From the NCBI GenBank assembly GCA_963422775.4, contig CAUJSJ030000039.1, positions 13,525 to 77,524 on the forward strand: a stretch of 64,000 nucleotides of DNA. The letters are read 5' to 3'. Position numbers and translations under genes: made by a program. Source of the DNA: Pelomonas sp963422775. GTDB lineage: Bacteria > Pseudomonadota > Gammaproteobacteria > Burkholderiales > Burkholderiaceae_C. Each line of letters starts with the position of its first letter. The stretch's first letter is position 1. Under the pieces are notes generated by a model. That model saw nothing but the letters and a program-made list of their open reading frames with translations. It had not been told where the DNA came from and did not search any database. Of the stretch, positions 36,106-44,587 are shown piece after piece.

Positions 36106-37042
36106 CACCGACCCCGCGGCACTGGCGGCTGCCGTCGCCAAGACGGGCGCGCGCGGCTTTGCCAGCCTCACCGAGCTGCTCGGCGCCAAGGCCGACCTGG
36201 GCATCGACTGCGTCGGGCTCACCACCCCCAGTGGCCTGCACCCGCGCCAGGCCATCGAAGTCGCCGCTGCCGGCATCGACGTGATGACTGAGAAGCCCAT
36301 GGCCACGCGCTGGCAGGACGGCTTGGCCATGGTCAAGGCCTGCGACGCCGCGGGCGTGCACCTGTTCGTCGTCAAGCAGAACCGACGCAACCCGACGCTG
36401 CAGTTGCTCAAGCGTGCCGTTTCGGAGAACCGCTTCGGGCGCCTGTACAACATCGCCGTCAACGTGTTCTGGACCCGACCGCAGAGCTATTACGACAGCG
36501 CGGAATGGCGCGGCACCTGGGAGTTCGACGGCGGCGCCTTCATGAACCAGGCCAGCCATTACATCGACCTGCTGGACTGGATTTGCGGCCCCGTTGAAAG
36601 CGTCATGGCCTACACCGGCACGCTGGCCCGCAACATCGAGGTCGAGGACAGCGGCGCGGCGGCGCTGAAATGGCGCAATGGCGCCATGGGAACCGTCAAT
36701 GTCAGCATGCTGACCTACCCCAAGAACCTCGAAGGCTCGATCACCATCCTGGGCGAGAAGGGCTCGGCGCGAGTGGGCGGCCTGGCCGTCAACGAGATCC
36801 AACACTGGGACTTCGAGGCGCCGCACGAGATGGACGCCCTCATCAAGGACGCCAGCTACCAGACCACCTCGGTCTACGGCTTCGGCCACCCGCTGTACTA
36901 CGACAACGTCATCAAGACCCTGCGTGGTGAGGCGAATCCCGAGACCGATGGCCGCGAGGGTCTCAAGTCCCTGGAACTGCTGATCGCCCTGTACATGAGC
37001 GCCCGCGATGGGCGCCGCATCAATCTCCCGCTGAGCTACTGA
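35939..37042 (+). CDS. wbpB: Gfo/Idh/MocA oxidoreductase, WbpB-like
   Basis: NAD-dependent 3-dehydrogenase that in the known pathway oxidises UDP-N-acetylglucosaminuronate at C3. Rossmann motif LIGCGRIAQNH, the conserved MTEKPMA, KQNRRNPTLQ, and GGAFMNQASHYIDLL with the catalytic His region. The ATG at 35939 has GGAG at the right distance; ATG 35972 is a possible shorter start. 367 residues, a little longer than usual from the N-terminal extension. Followed after one base by wbpD and then wbpE, the order of the UDP-diacetamido-uronic acid pathway. The wbpA partner at 25043 carries a frameshift. Confidence 0.9.
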   Translation: MAPERITLVNRMQQQRPPVTGRLVRFALIGCGRIAQNHMEAIKKHAERAELVAVCDTDPAALAAAVAKTGARGFASLTELLGAKADLGIDCVGLTTPSGLHPRQAIEVAAAGIDVMTEKPMATRWQDGLAMVKACDAAGVHLFVVKQNRRNPTLQLLKRAVSENRFGRLYNIAVNVFWTRPQSYYDSAEWRGTWEFDGGAFMNQASHYIDLLDWICGPVESVMAYTGTLARNIEVEDSGAAALKWRNGAMGTVNVSMLTYPKNLEGSITILGEKGSARVGGLAVNEIQHWDFEAPHEMDALIKDASYQTTSVYGFGHPLYYDNVIKTLRGEANPETDGREGLKSLELLIALYMSARDGRRINLPLSY

Positions 37043-37043
37043 G

Positions 37044-37634
37044 ATGCCGACCACCATCCATCCCTCGGCCATCGTCGACGACGGCGCCCAACTCGGCGCG
37101 GATTGCCGCGTCTGGCACTTTGTCCACATCAGTGCCGGCGCCCGCATTGGCGGCAAATGCTCGTTCGGCCAGAACGTCTACGTCGGCAATGACGTGCTCA
37201 TCGGTGACAACGTCAAGATCCAGAACAACGTCTCCGTCTATGACGCCGTGACGCTGGAAGACGATGTCTTCTGCGGCCCCAGCATGGTGTTCACCAACGT
37301 CTACAACCCGCGCTCGGCCGTCACGCGCAAGGACGAGTACCGCCGCACCCTCGTGAAGCAGGGGGCAACGCTGGGCGCCAACAGCACCATCGTCTGCGGC
37401 GCCACCATCGGCCGTTACGCCTTCATCGGTGCCGGCGCCGTCATCAACCGCGACGTGCCCGATTTCGCGCTGATGGTCGGCGTGCCGGCCAAGCAGATCG
37501 GTTGGATGAGTCGCTTCGGCGAGCGCCTCGAACTGCCCGCGACGAGTGCGCAGCCTGTCGAAGCCACCTGTCCCCACACCGGCGACCGCTACCTGCTGAG
37601 CGGCCAGCAACTGCAACTCATCGAGAAGAGCTGA
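37044..37634 (+). CDS. wbpD: WbpD-like UDP-amino-sugar N-acetyltransferase (left-handed beta-helix)
   Basis: Hexapeptide-repeat acetyltransferase that would acetylate the 3-amino group made by WbpE. Hexapeptide turns are visible across residues 6-150 (IHPSAIVDDGAQLGADCRVW, ISAGARIGGKCSFGQNVYVG, GATLGANSTIVCGATIGRYA). N-terminal part HFVHISAGARIGG matches WbpD. 196 residues, typical. Sits between wbpB and wbpE with one-base spacings. The cell product would be UDP-2,3-diacetamido-2,3-dideoxy-glucuronic acid. Confidence 0.93.
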   Translation: MPTTIHPSAIVDDGAQLGADCRVWHFVHISAGARIGGKCSFGQNVYVGNDVLIGDNVKIQNNVSVYDAVTLEDDVFCGPSMVFTNVYNPRSAVTRKDEYRRTLVKQGATLGANSTIVCGATIGRYAFIGAGAVINRDVPDFALMVGVPAKQIGWMSRFGERLELPATSAQPVEATCPHTGDRYLLSGQQLQLIEKS

Positions 37635-38731
37635 TGGACTTCATTGACCTCAAGAGCCAGTACGCCGCGCTGCGCGACAACATCAACGCCCGCATCCAGA
37701 CCGTGCTGGACCACGGCCAGTACATCCTCGGCCCCGAGGTCAAGGAGATGGAGGCCGCGCTGACCGCCTATACCGGCGCCAGGCACTGCATCAGCGTGGC
37801 CAGCGGTACCGAGGCGCTGCTGATCTGCCTGATGGCTCTGGACCTGCAGCCGGGCGACGAAGTCATCACCAGCCCCTTCACCTTCGCGGCCACCGCCGAG
37901 ATGATCGTGCTGGCCGGTGGGGTGCCCGTCTTCGTCGACATCGAGCCCGACACGGCGAACATCGACGTGAACCTGATCGAAGACGCGATAACACCGCGCA
38001 CCAAGGCCATCATGCCGGTCAGCCTTTACGGCCAGGTGGCCGACATGGACGCCATCAACGTCATCGCCCAGCGCCACGGCCTGGCCGTCATCGAGGACGC
38101 CGCACAAAGCTTCGGCGCGAGTTACCGCGGCAACAAGAGCTGCAACACCTCCACCTTCGGCTGCACCAGCTTCTTCCCGAGCAAGCCGCTGGGCTGCTAT
38201 GGCGATGGCGGCGCCATCTTCACGAATGACGACGCGCTCGCGCAAGCCTGCCGTGAGATCCGCGTGCACGGCCAGAGCCAGCGCTACCTGCATACCCGGG
38301 TGGGCGTGGGCGGTCGCATGGACACGCTGCAATGCGCCGTCGTGCTCGGCAAATTGGACCGCTTCGAGTGGGAGATCCGCCGCCGGCTGGAACTCGGCGA
38401 CGCCTACAAACGCAAGCTCCGGGCCGCCATCCCGTCGTTGCAGCTGCTCGAAGTGCGGCCCGACCGCGACTGCGTCTGGGCGCAGTACACAGTCTTCGTC
38501 GACAACCGCGAAGCAGTGCAGGCCAGCCTCAAGGCTGCCAGCGTGCCCACGGCCGTGCACTACCCGCGCGCGCTGCACCACCAGCCCGCCTACGCCAAGT
38601 ACGCCAAGGCCGACGCCTGCCCCAAAGCCGTCAGCGCCGCGGCGCGTGTGATGAGCCTGCCAATGAGCGCCGACCTCACCGAGGAGCAGCAAGACCGGGT
38701 GGTGGCCGCGCTGGCCCAGGCGCTGGGCTGA
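37634..38731 (+). CDS. wbpE: WbpE-like PLP aminotransferase (DegT/DnrJ/EryC1/StrS)
   Basis: PLP-dependent aminotransferase that installs the 3-amino group. Motifs: MDFIDLKSQYAALRDNI, the PLP phosphate site VASGTEALLICLMAL, VIEDAAQSFGASY, and FFPSKPLGCYGDGG with the catalytic Lys. The TGATG overlap with wbpD and GAGAAGAG upstream fix the start at 37634 (the open frame extends further upstream inside wbpD). 365 residues, full length. Completes the wbpB-D-E block. Confidence 0.93.
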   Translation: MDFIDLKSQYAALRDNINARIQTVLDHGQYILGPEVKEMEAALTAYTGARHCISVASGTEALLICLMALDLQPGDEVITSPFTFAATAEMIVLAGGVPVFVDIEPDTANIDVNLIEDAITPRTKAIMPVSLYGQVADMDAINVIAQRHGLAVIEDAAQSFGASYRGNKSCNTSTFGCTSFFPSKPLGCYGDGGAIFTNDDALAQACREIRVHGQSQRYLHTRVGVGGRMDTLQCAVVLGKLDRFEWEIRRRLELGDAYKRKLRAAIPSLQLLEVRPDRDCVWAQYTVFVDNREAVQASLKAASVPTAVHYPRALHHQPAYAKYAKADACPKAVSAAARVMSLPMSADLTEEQQDRVVAALAQALG

Positions 38732-38741
38732 TCTCCGGCGG

Positions 38742-40655
38742 ATGAAGTTCCGGCCCGACATCGAGGGGCTTCGGGCCCTGGCCATCGTGCCGGTCGTGGT
38801 CTTCCACGCCTGGCCGGCTGCCTTGCCGGGCGGCTTCGTGGGGGTGGACATCTTTTTCGTGATCTCGGGCTACCTGATCACGACGCTGTTGCTGCAGCGA
38901 CTGGCGGCCGGCACCTACAGCATCGGTTCCTTCTACGCGGCACGCATCCGGCGCATCTTCCCGGCACTGTTTGCAATGCTGGCGATCCTCGTGCCGGCCT
39001 GCCTGCTGTTGCTGGAGCCTGCAGCACTGCGCGAGTTCGGGCGACTGCTGGGTGCGACGGGCCTGTTCGTCTCCAACATTGAGCTGTATCGCACCACAGG
39101 GTATTTCGAGGGCGCCGCCGACCTCAAACCGCTGCTGCACACCTGGTCGTTGGCTGTCGAAGAGCAGTACTACATCGTTTTCCCGCTGCTGCTTGCCTTG
39201 TTGTGGCGTTTCGCGCGGCAGCGCATCGGCATGGTCTTGTTGGGCGTGGGCCTGGTGTCGCTGGCTTATTGCCTTTGGTTGATGCGGCGCGATGCCGAGC
39301 TGGCCTTCTACAGCGCGCCTGCACGCACCTTCGAGCTGATGATTGGCTCGGGCCTGGCCTGGTGGGTCAGTCGCGACGAAGCCAGTCCCACGCGTCCGGC
39401 TTGGCTGGACCAGGGCGTCGGCTGGGTCGCGCTCGCCGCCCTGGTCTCCTCGCTGCTGCTGATGCGCGCTGACCAGGCCTTTCCGGGGCCTCTGGCACTG
39501 TGGCCATGCCTCGCGACTGCGGCCCTGATCTGGGTGGGCGCCTCGAAACGGGCCGTTGCGACGCGCTGGCTAGCGGCGCCGCCGCTGCGCTGGCTCGGAG
39601 CGATGTCGTTTTCGCTCTACCTGTGGCATTGGCCGGTGCTGGTGCTGACGCATCACCTCGTGCTGGATTTGCCCACTCCCTGGCAGGCTGCGCTCGCTGT
39701 GGCCCTGTCCGTTGCGTTGGCCTGGGCCTCGCTGCGCTGGGTGGAGGCGCCGGTGCGGCAGTCCAGGGTGGCGCAGCCCATCATGCTCGCGGCTGGCGCA
39801 TCGACGATCTTCGCGAGCCTGGCCGTGGCTTGGGCGCTGACGGTGGCATCGGATCAGCGCGCCGCCCAGCCGGGCCGCGATGCCACGCTGCGCGCGGGTG
39901 CCAACGACTTCAGCCCTGATCGCAAGCGCTGCCATTCCAGTGGCAACCGCTGGCTGGACTACGACGCCCGTTGCTTGTTCGGCCCCGAGGCCGCGCCGGC
40001 AACGCTGGCCGTCTGGGGCGACAGCCATGGTGTGGAGATCGCTCGTGCCCTGGGTGACCAGGCCTCGGGCCGCCGCGTCGCCCAGCTCACCGGCTCTACC
40101 TGCCCACCGGCGCTGGACTACACGCCGCCCGGCCGACCGCGCTGCGCCGCCGTCAACCGCGCGCTGATTGAGCGTCTGAGCCAGGATGCGAGCGTCGACA
40201 GCGTGCTGCTGGCCGCGCGATATGAGGTCTACCTGAACGCTCCGGATGCAGCTGCCTTCGAGGCAGGCATGGCCGAGAGCGTGCGGCGCCTGCGCCAGGC
40301 CGGCAAGCTGGTGCTGCTTCTGGATCCTTTGCCGACCTATCACTACCCCATCCCGGCCGCCCTGGCCCAGCGCTGGCATCGGGGCCTGGATCTCGCCCAG
40401 CAGGGGCTGACGCCATTGCAGTACGAGGCCAGGCAGGTCGATTCGCTAGCTCTGGTGCAGAAACTGGCTGCTGGTGGCCAGGCCCGGCGCGTCGCCATCG
40501 GCGAGGTGCTCTGTGCAGGGTCGCGCTGCGCTGTGCTGGACGGGGACCGCAGCTTCTATTTCGACGACAACCACCTCAGCATGCGAGGCGCAGCCGAGGT
40601 GGCACCGGCCGTACTGCGCTTGCTGGCTTCGCCCGGCGAGCGGCAGGCTCGATAA
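38742..40655 (+). CDS. OafA/YrhL-type O-acyltransferase with SGNH domain
   Basis: Membrane acyltransferase that O-acylates surface glycans. The N-terminal acyltransferase-3 domain (about 1-365) starts with KFRPDIEGLRALAIVPVV, has FFVISGYLI, HTWSLAVEEQYY and ten hydrophobic segments. The C-terminal domain (about 395-637) is SGNH-like, with WGDSHGVEIA and DDNHLSMRGA holding the nucleophile Ser and the Asp/His pair. 637 residues, typical of the fused form. Last plus-strand gene of the block; a minus-strand gene converges 17 bases away. Confidence 0.92.
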   Translation: MKFRPDIEGLRALAIVPVVVFHAWPAALPGGFVGVDIFFVISGYLITTLLLQRLAAGTYSIGSFYAARIRRIFPALFAMLAILVPACLLLLEPAALREFGRLLGATGLFVSNIELYRTTGYFEGAADLKPLLHTWSLAVEEQYYIVFPLLLALLWRFARQRIGMVLLGVGLVSLAYCLWLMRRDAELAFYSAPARTFELMIGSGLAWWVSRDEASPTRPAWLDQGVGWVALAALVSSLLLMRADQAFPGPLALWPCLATAALIWVGASKRAVATRWLAAPPLRWLGAMSFSLYLWHWPVLVLTHHLVLDLPTPWQAALAVALSVALAWASLRWVEAPVRQSRVAQPIMLAAGASTIFASLAVAWALTVASDQRAAQPGRDATLRAGANDFSPDRKRCHSSGNRWLDYDARCLFGPEAAPATLAVWGDSHGVEIARALGDQASGRRVAQLTGSTCPPALDYTPPGRPRCAAVNRALIERLSQDASVDSVLLAARYEVYLNAPDAAAFEAGMAESVRRLRQAGKLVLLLDPLPTYHYPIPAALAQRWHRGLDLAQQGLTPLQYEARQVDSLALVQKLAAGGQARRVAIGEVLCAGSRCAVLDGDRSFYFDDNHLSMRGAAEVAPAVLRLLASPGERQAR

Positions 40656-40672
40656 GTGGGGGCCCAACCGGC

Positions 40673-42376
40673 TCAGCTGAGCCGATAGTCCGGCGCATGC
40701 CGGCGCAGCCACTGCTCCAGCATCATCAGGATCCAGACCATCTCGCCGTAGTAGCCGGCGTGCTCCTTGAGCCGACGCGTCAGCAGGTTGTCGACAAACT
40801 CGGCTCGCACAATGCCACGCGCTGCCACGCCGCGCAGGGATTCCGCGGCGAGCGCGTTGAGCGCGGCATCCTTGACCGCCCAGGGGCCGAAGGGCAGGCC
40901 GAAGCCGTGTTTCTTCTTCGTCAGGATCTCGTCCGGAAGGAGGCCGCGCAGTGCCTCCTTGAAGAACCAGCGCAGCTTCAGGCCCTTGAGCTTGTAGCTG
41001 GTGGGCAGTTTCAGCGAGAAGTCCAGCAGTCGGGTGTCCAGCAGCGGAAAGCTCACATCGATGCCCGCCAGGCCCGTCGTGCCGACGACCTTGGGCAGAT
41101 CGTTCTCGGCCAGCGTGTAGCGCCAGTCGAAGGCCAGCATCTGGTTGACGAGGCTGGCGTCTTGCGGGCCGGCAGCCCAGGTGGCGCGCTGATGCTGGCG
41201 CGGGCTTCCGGTGTCGACGGCGGCCAGGAAGGCCGGCGTCAGCACTTCCGCCAAACCCAGGCGGTCCAGCAGGTTGTAGGTCTGCATGCGGTCAGGCATG
41301 GGCACGCGGGCCTGGCGGATGTAGCTCGTGCCCTTCTTCAACAGCGGGATGTTGCCTGTCACCGGGTTCATGAACAGCGGATGCAGCACGCCCGCGCGCA
41401 GTGGCGAAGGGATCTGGCTGTAGACGTGGAAGACCCGTTCCTTGGCATAGCGCGTATTGCCGCCGAAGAGTTCGTCGCCGCCGTCGCCGGCCAGGATGCG
41501 CGTGTAGCCGTCGGCGCGAGCCTTGCTAGCGCAGTAGAAGGCCGGCACGGCCGACGAGTTGCCGAAAGGCTGGTCGTAGTGGGCCGCGACGTCTGGGATG
41601 GCCTTCACGAGGTCGGCCGGCGTCACGTAGTACTCGTGATGGTCAGCGCCGTAGGCCTTGGCGGCGATGCGGGCGTACTCCATCTCGTCATAGCCCTCGG
41701 CCTCGAAGCCGATGGAGTAGCTGGCGGGTGGCCGGTCGGTGGCTTCGCGAAGCAGGCCGCAGACGGTGGAGCTGTCGGTGCCGCCGCTCAGGAAGCAGGC
41801 CGTCTTGCCGTCGGCACCCAGGCGCTCGCGAACGGCGCTGCGCAAGATGCCGCGGAACTCGTCGCGCAGCGCGTCGAAGCTGGGGTTGGCCTGCTCCGCA
41901 AAGCTTGCAACCCAGTAGGGCGCAACGGTCAGCTGGCCATTCTCGAAAAGCGCGTAGTGCGCGGGCGGCAACCGGTGGACGCCAGCATAGATGGTACGGG
42001 GCGAGGGAATGCAGTGGTGGAACAGGTAATCGAAGATGGCCTGCGGGTCGAGTTCGCGGATGCCCAGGCGCCGCGCCAGTTCGTCGGCACGCGTCGCGTA
42101 GTGCAGGCGGCCGTCGCGCACGGCATAGCACAGGCTGTGCACGGCGAACCGGTCGACGGCGAGGTAGGTGCCGCCGCTCGGCAAGGCGAGCGCGACAGCG
42201 AACTCGCCACTCACGTCGGCCGCGCAGGCCGCGCCGCGTGTGGCATAGGCCTGTTGCCAGTCGCCCAGCGCGTCAGCGGCAGTGGCAGCGGCAGTGGCAG
42301 TGGCAGTGGCAGTCGCGGCGAAGCGGGGAGATCCGGAGGCGAAGGGCGTTTCGGGCGGCAGGGCTTGGGCTTGCAT
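40673..42376 (-). CDS. Asparagine synthase-like protein lacking the glutaminase cysteine
   Basis: The C-terminal synthase domain is intact: PP-loop CFLSGGTDSSTV, SIGFEAEGYDEMEYA, LAGDGGDELFGGNTRYA, and KKKHGFGLPFGPW near the end. The N-terminal glutaminase is degenerate and short: no Met-Cys start, and only its last part is recognisable (GEFAVALALPSGGTYLAVDRF, then HYATRADEL). Instead the N-terminus is low-complexity Thr-Ala, coded by a hexanucleotide repeat. So it cannot use glutamine by the normal route; free ammonia or another amine, or a non-amidating adenylating role, are possible. 567 residues against about 630 in the family. The start at 42376 is the only reasonable ATG, but the true N-terminus is uncertain because of the repeat. 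Confidence 0.85.
   Translation of the reverse strand: MQAQALPPETPFASGSPRFAATATATATAAATAADALGDWQQAYATRGAACAADVSGEFAVALALPSGGTYLAVDRFAVHSLCYAVRDGRLHYATRADELARRLGIRELDPQAIFDYLFHHCIPSPRTIYAGVHRLPPAHYALFENGQLTVAPYWVASFAEQANPSFDALRDEFRGILRSAVRERLGADGKTACFLSGGTDSSTVCGLLREATDRPPASYSIGFEAEGYDEMEYARIAAKAYGADHHEYYVTPADLVKAIPDVAAHYDQPFGNSSAVPAFYCASKARADGYTRILAGDGGDELFGGNTRYAKERVFHVYSQIPSPLRAGVLHPLFMNPVTGNIPLLKKGTSYIRQARVPMPDRMQTYNLLDRLGLAEVLTPAFLAAVDTGSPRQHQRATWAAGPQDASLVNQMLAFDWRYTLAENDLPKVVGTTGLAGIDVSFPLLDTRLLDFSLKLPTSYKLKGLKLRWFFKEALRGLLPDEILTKKKHGFGLPFGPWAVKDAALNALAAESLRGVAARGIVRAEFVDNLLTRRLKEHAGYYGEMVWILMMLEQWLRRHAPDYRLS
42274..42313 (+). repeat. Hexanucleotide tandem repeat (CAGYGG, about 6.5 copies)
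   Basis: CAGCGG/CAGTGG units in tandem, coding on the minus strand for the Thr-Ala run at the N-terminus of the asparagine synthase-like protein. Being six bases long, copy-number change would not alter the frame. Confidence 0.9.
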
Positions 42377-42391
42377 GCGGGCTCGTGAGGA

Positions 42392-44587
42392 TCAGGACGC
42401 GGGATTGTCTGCGGGAAGGGCGGCTGCGGGCGTGTAGGTCGCGCGCAGGCGCCGCCAGGTCTTGCCCACGGCCTGGCGCAGCAGGCCGATCAGTCCGTGC
42501 GGCGTGGCGGGGTCGTAGGCGACGAGTCCGAAGCGCTCGCGGCGGTGGCTCATCCAGGTCTTCTTGTAGGCATCGTCGCCGATCAGATAGTCGACCTCGG
42601 TGACGTTCTCGCGGTCGATGACCTGCTCAAGCAGCAAGGCCGTGACAAGCGTTCCGGGGGCGACCGCCTTGTAGGCTTCGTCGTAGGCCACTTTGTAGAT
42701 GTGGGCCCGCCCCGCATTGACGATCCAGAGCTGGGCCGCGATCGGCTTGTCGCCGATCCAGGCAAGGCCCAGACGGAGCCAGCCGCGGCGGGCGCACAGC
42801 CGGATCAGGCCGGGGACGAATTCGGCATAGGGTTCAGGTACTTTCCAGCTGGCGCCGTAGACCGCTTCGTAGGCCGAGATGCCCCGTTCGACGTCGGCCT
42901 CGTCGCGGATGATTTCGAGGTGACCATTGTCGGCGGCCAAGCGCTTGGTCATGCGCTTGATGGTGCTGCGCAGCTGGCCGCTGCGGTTCTTGAGGTAGCT
43001 CTGCCAGTCGCCGTTGACCTGGAGATACCAGTTGCCGAATGCGAAGTATTCGTGCGGGCTCAGCCCGGCCAGGCGCAGCGCGTCCCGAAGCAGCTCAAAC
43101 TCGTGCGCTTGCGGATCCATGGGCCAGAAGCGGAATGCCGGCGTGCCGCGGTGGTTCTTGCGCAGCGCCAGTGTCAGCGGCAGCAAGTCTTCGGGCGTGA
43201 GTTCGTCGTCCAGCGCCGGCGCGTACAGCGTCGTGTAGTAGTTGGCCAGTGCCCCGACTTCCTGGCCGCCCGCGGCGCCCGGCTGGGTGCCTACGGGCAG
43301 CACGGCCAGGGCGCGCCCCTGTCGGCGCAGCACGTACAGCGCGACCTGGGCTTGATCGCGAAATACCGTGTCCGCCAGCAGGCCGAACCAGTCGGCACCA
43401 AACTCCACGTAGGCCTGCTCGTTGCGGCGCAGCAGGGCCAATGCATCCTCGGGCAAGTCGCGTGGGTGGGCGAAGCACTCGACCGTTGCACCGCTGCGCT
43501 GCGCCATCGCCAGCGCGTCGACGCGGCGGTGAAGCTTGCGACCCGTCCAGCCGCGCGTGCCGCGCCTGAGCAGGCCGTAAATGGTCGGCAGGAAGCTGTG
43601 GCGGTAGACGCTGACGTGGTTGATCCAGCGTTGTGAAGTGGACCAGGCCAGCAGGTCAGGTTCGGCATTGGTGTAGAACTCGACGACGCCGCCCGGCGCG
43701 CGCTTGAATAGATCCTCGAGCACGCGCAGCAGCAGGATGCGGCCGGGTGCGAAGCGCTCGAACTGCTCGTGGAAGGCCGTCTTCAGCATGATGGCCATGC
43801 CGTCACGCAGCAGCAGCATGCGCGAGGCCAGCAGTTCCTCGCCCAGCCACAGTTCGTAGACCAGGGCCTCGCCGTGAACGGCGAATTGGCGCATGACCTC
43901 GGCGTAGAAGCGTCCTTGCGGGTTGTCGCTGCCGACGGCCGTGCCCTCGCGGCCCTTCCAGCCGCTGGACTCCAGCACCGCGTATCGATCCACGGCCGCC
44001 GCGATAGCTTCGGGCGTGCTGATGACCTCCATGCGCTCCGCGCTCGGCTCAGACTGCAGCCGGCGCAGGTATCGGCGCATGTTCTGGATCAGCTTGCGTG
44101 GGCGCTGGGCCCAGTAGTCGTCAAAGCCGTTGCGCAGGCTGACGCTCATCGTCAGCGCGTGGGGCAGGCTCTTGACGGGCCGGCCAGGCAGATCGCGCAG
44201 GTCGCCAAAGCGCGGGTCGTTGCACAACAGGTCCAGCTCGCCGGCATAGCCCGGCAACGCGGCAAGCAGGCCGCCCAGATCCAGCCCGGGCGGTACGAGG
44301 CTCAGCCCGATCTGCGTCTGCGACGGCAAGAAGCTGGACCAGACGCCCACGCCGCGTGCTTGTGCATTGAGCAGCAGCATGGCCAGGGGCACCGCGCCGT
44401 CATCGGCTATGGCGAGCAGCACGTCATCGGCGCCGAAGTGACAAAGCAGCGCATCGACGAAGTCCACGCTCAGCATGGCGTGGCCGGCCATCAGCTCGCG
44501 GTTGAGGCGTTCCCAGCCATCATGATGCGTGCCGAGGCCCTGTCCGGACTTGATGGGATGAAGCTGCCAGTGCAGGTGGGAACTCAT
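42392..44587 (-). CDS. Tandem CelD/BcsL-type GNAT protein (two acetyltransferase-6 domains)
   Basis: A 731-residue protein with two copies of the same fold. The first (about 150-345) contains RPRKLIQNMRRYLRRL, ESSGWKGREG, and EFYTNAEPDLLAW. The second (about 500-700) contains KNRSGQLRSTIKRMTKRL, YEAVYGASWKVPEPY, KVAYDEAYKAVAPGTLV and DYLIGDDAYKKTW. Each resembles the CelD-like GNAT domain seen in cellulose and EPS clusters. Single-domain forms of about 350-400 residues are usual, so this is a duplication within one gene. The start at 44587 overlaps the stop of the upstream glycosyltransferase (ATGA). Substrate unknown. Confidence 0.85.
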   Translation of the reverse strand: MSSHLHWQLHPIKSGQGLGTHHDGWERLNRELMAGHAMLSVDFVDALLCHFGADDVLLAIADDGAVPLAMLLLNAQARGVGVWSSFLPSQTQIGLSLVPPGLDLGGLLAALPGYAGELDLLCNDPRFGDLRDLPGRPVKSLPHALTMSVSLRNGFDDYWAQRPRKLIQNMRRYLRRLQSEPSAERMEVISTPEAIAAAVDRYAVLESSGWKGREGTAVGSDNPQGRFYAEVMRQFAVHGEALVYELWLGEELLASRMLLLRDGMAIMLKTAFHEQFERFAPGRILLLRVLEDLFKRAPGGVVEFYTNAEPDLLAWSTSQRWINHVSVYRHSFLPTIYGLLRRGTRGWTGRKLHRRVDALAMAQRSGATVECFAHPRDLPEDALALLRRNEQAYVEFGADWFGLLADTVFRDQAQVALYVLRRQGRALAVLPVGTQPGAAGGQEVGALANYYTTLYAPALDDELTPEDLLPLTLALRKNHRGTPAFRFWPMDPQAHEFELLRDALRLAGLSPHEYFAFGNWYLQVNGDWQSYLKNRSGQLRSTIKRMTKRLAADNGHLEIIRDEADVERGISAYEAVYGASWKVPEPYAEFVPGLIRLCARRGWLRLGLAWIGDKPIAAQLWIVNAGRAHIYKVAYDEAYKAVAPGTLVTALLLEQVIDRENVTEVDYLIGDDAYKKTWMSHRRERFGLVAYDPATPHGLIGLLRQAVGKTWRRLRATYTPAAALPADNPAS

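Noticed and set aside
40669..40684. Perfect palindrome CGGCTCAGCTGAGCCG between convergent genes, as a terminator
   Set aside because: It overlaps the last codons of the minus-strand gene and has no T-run on either side; it could be chance.
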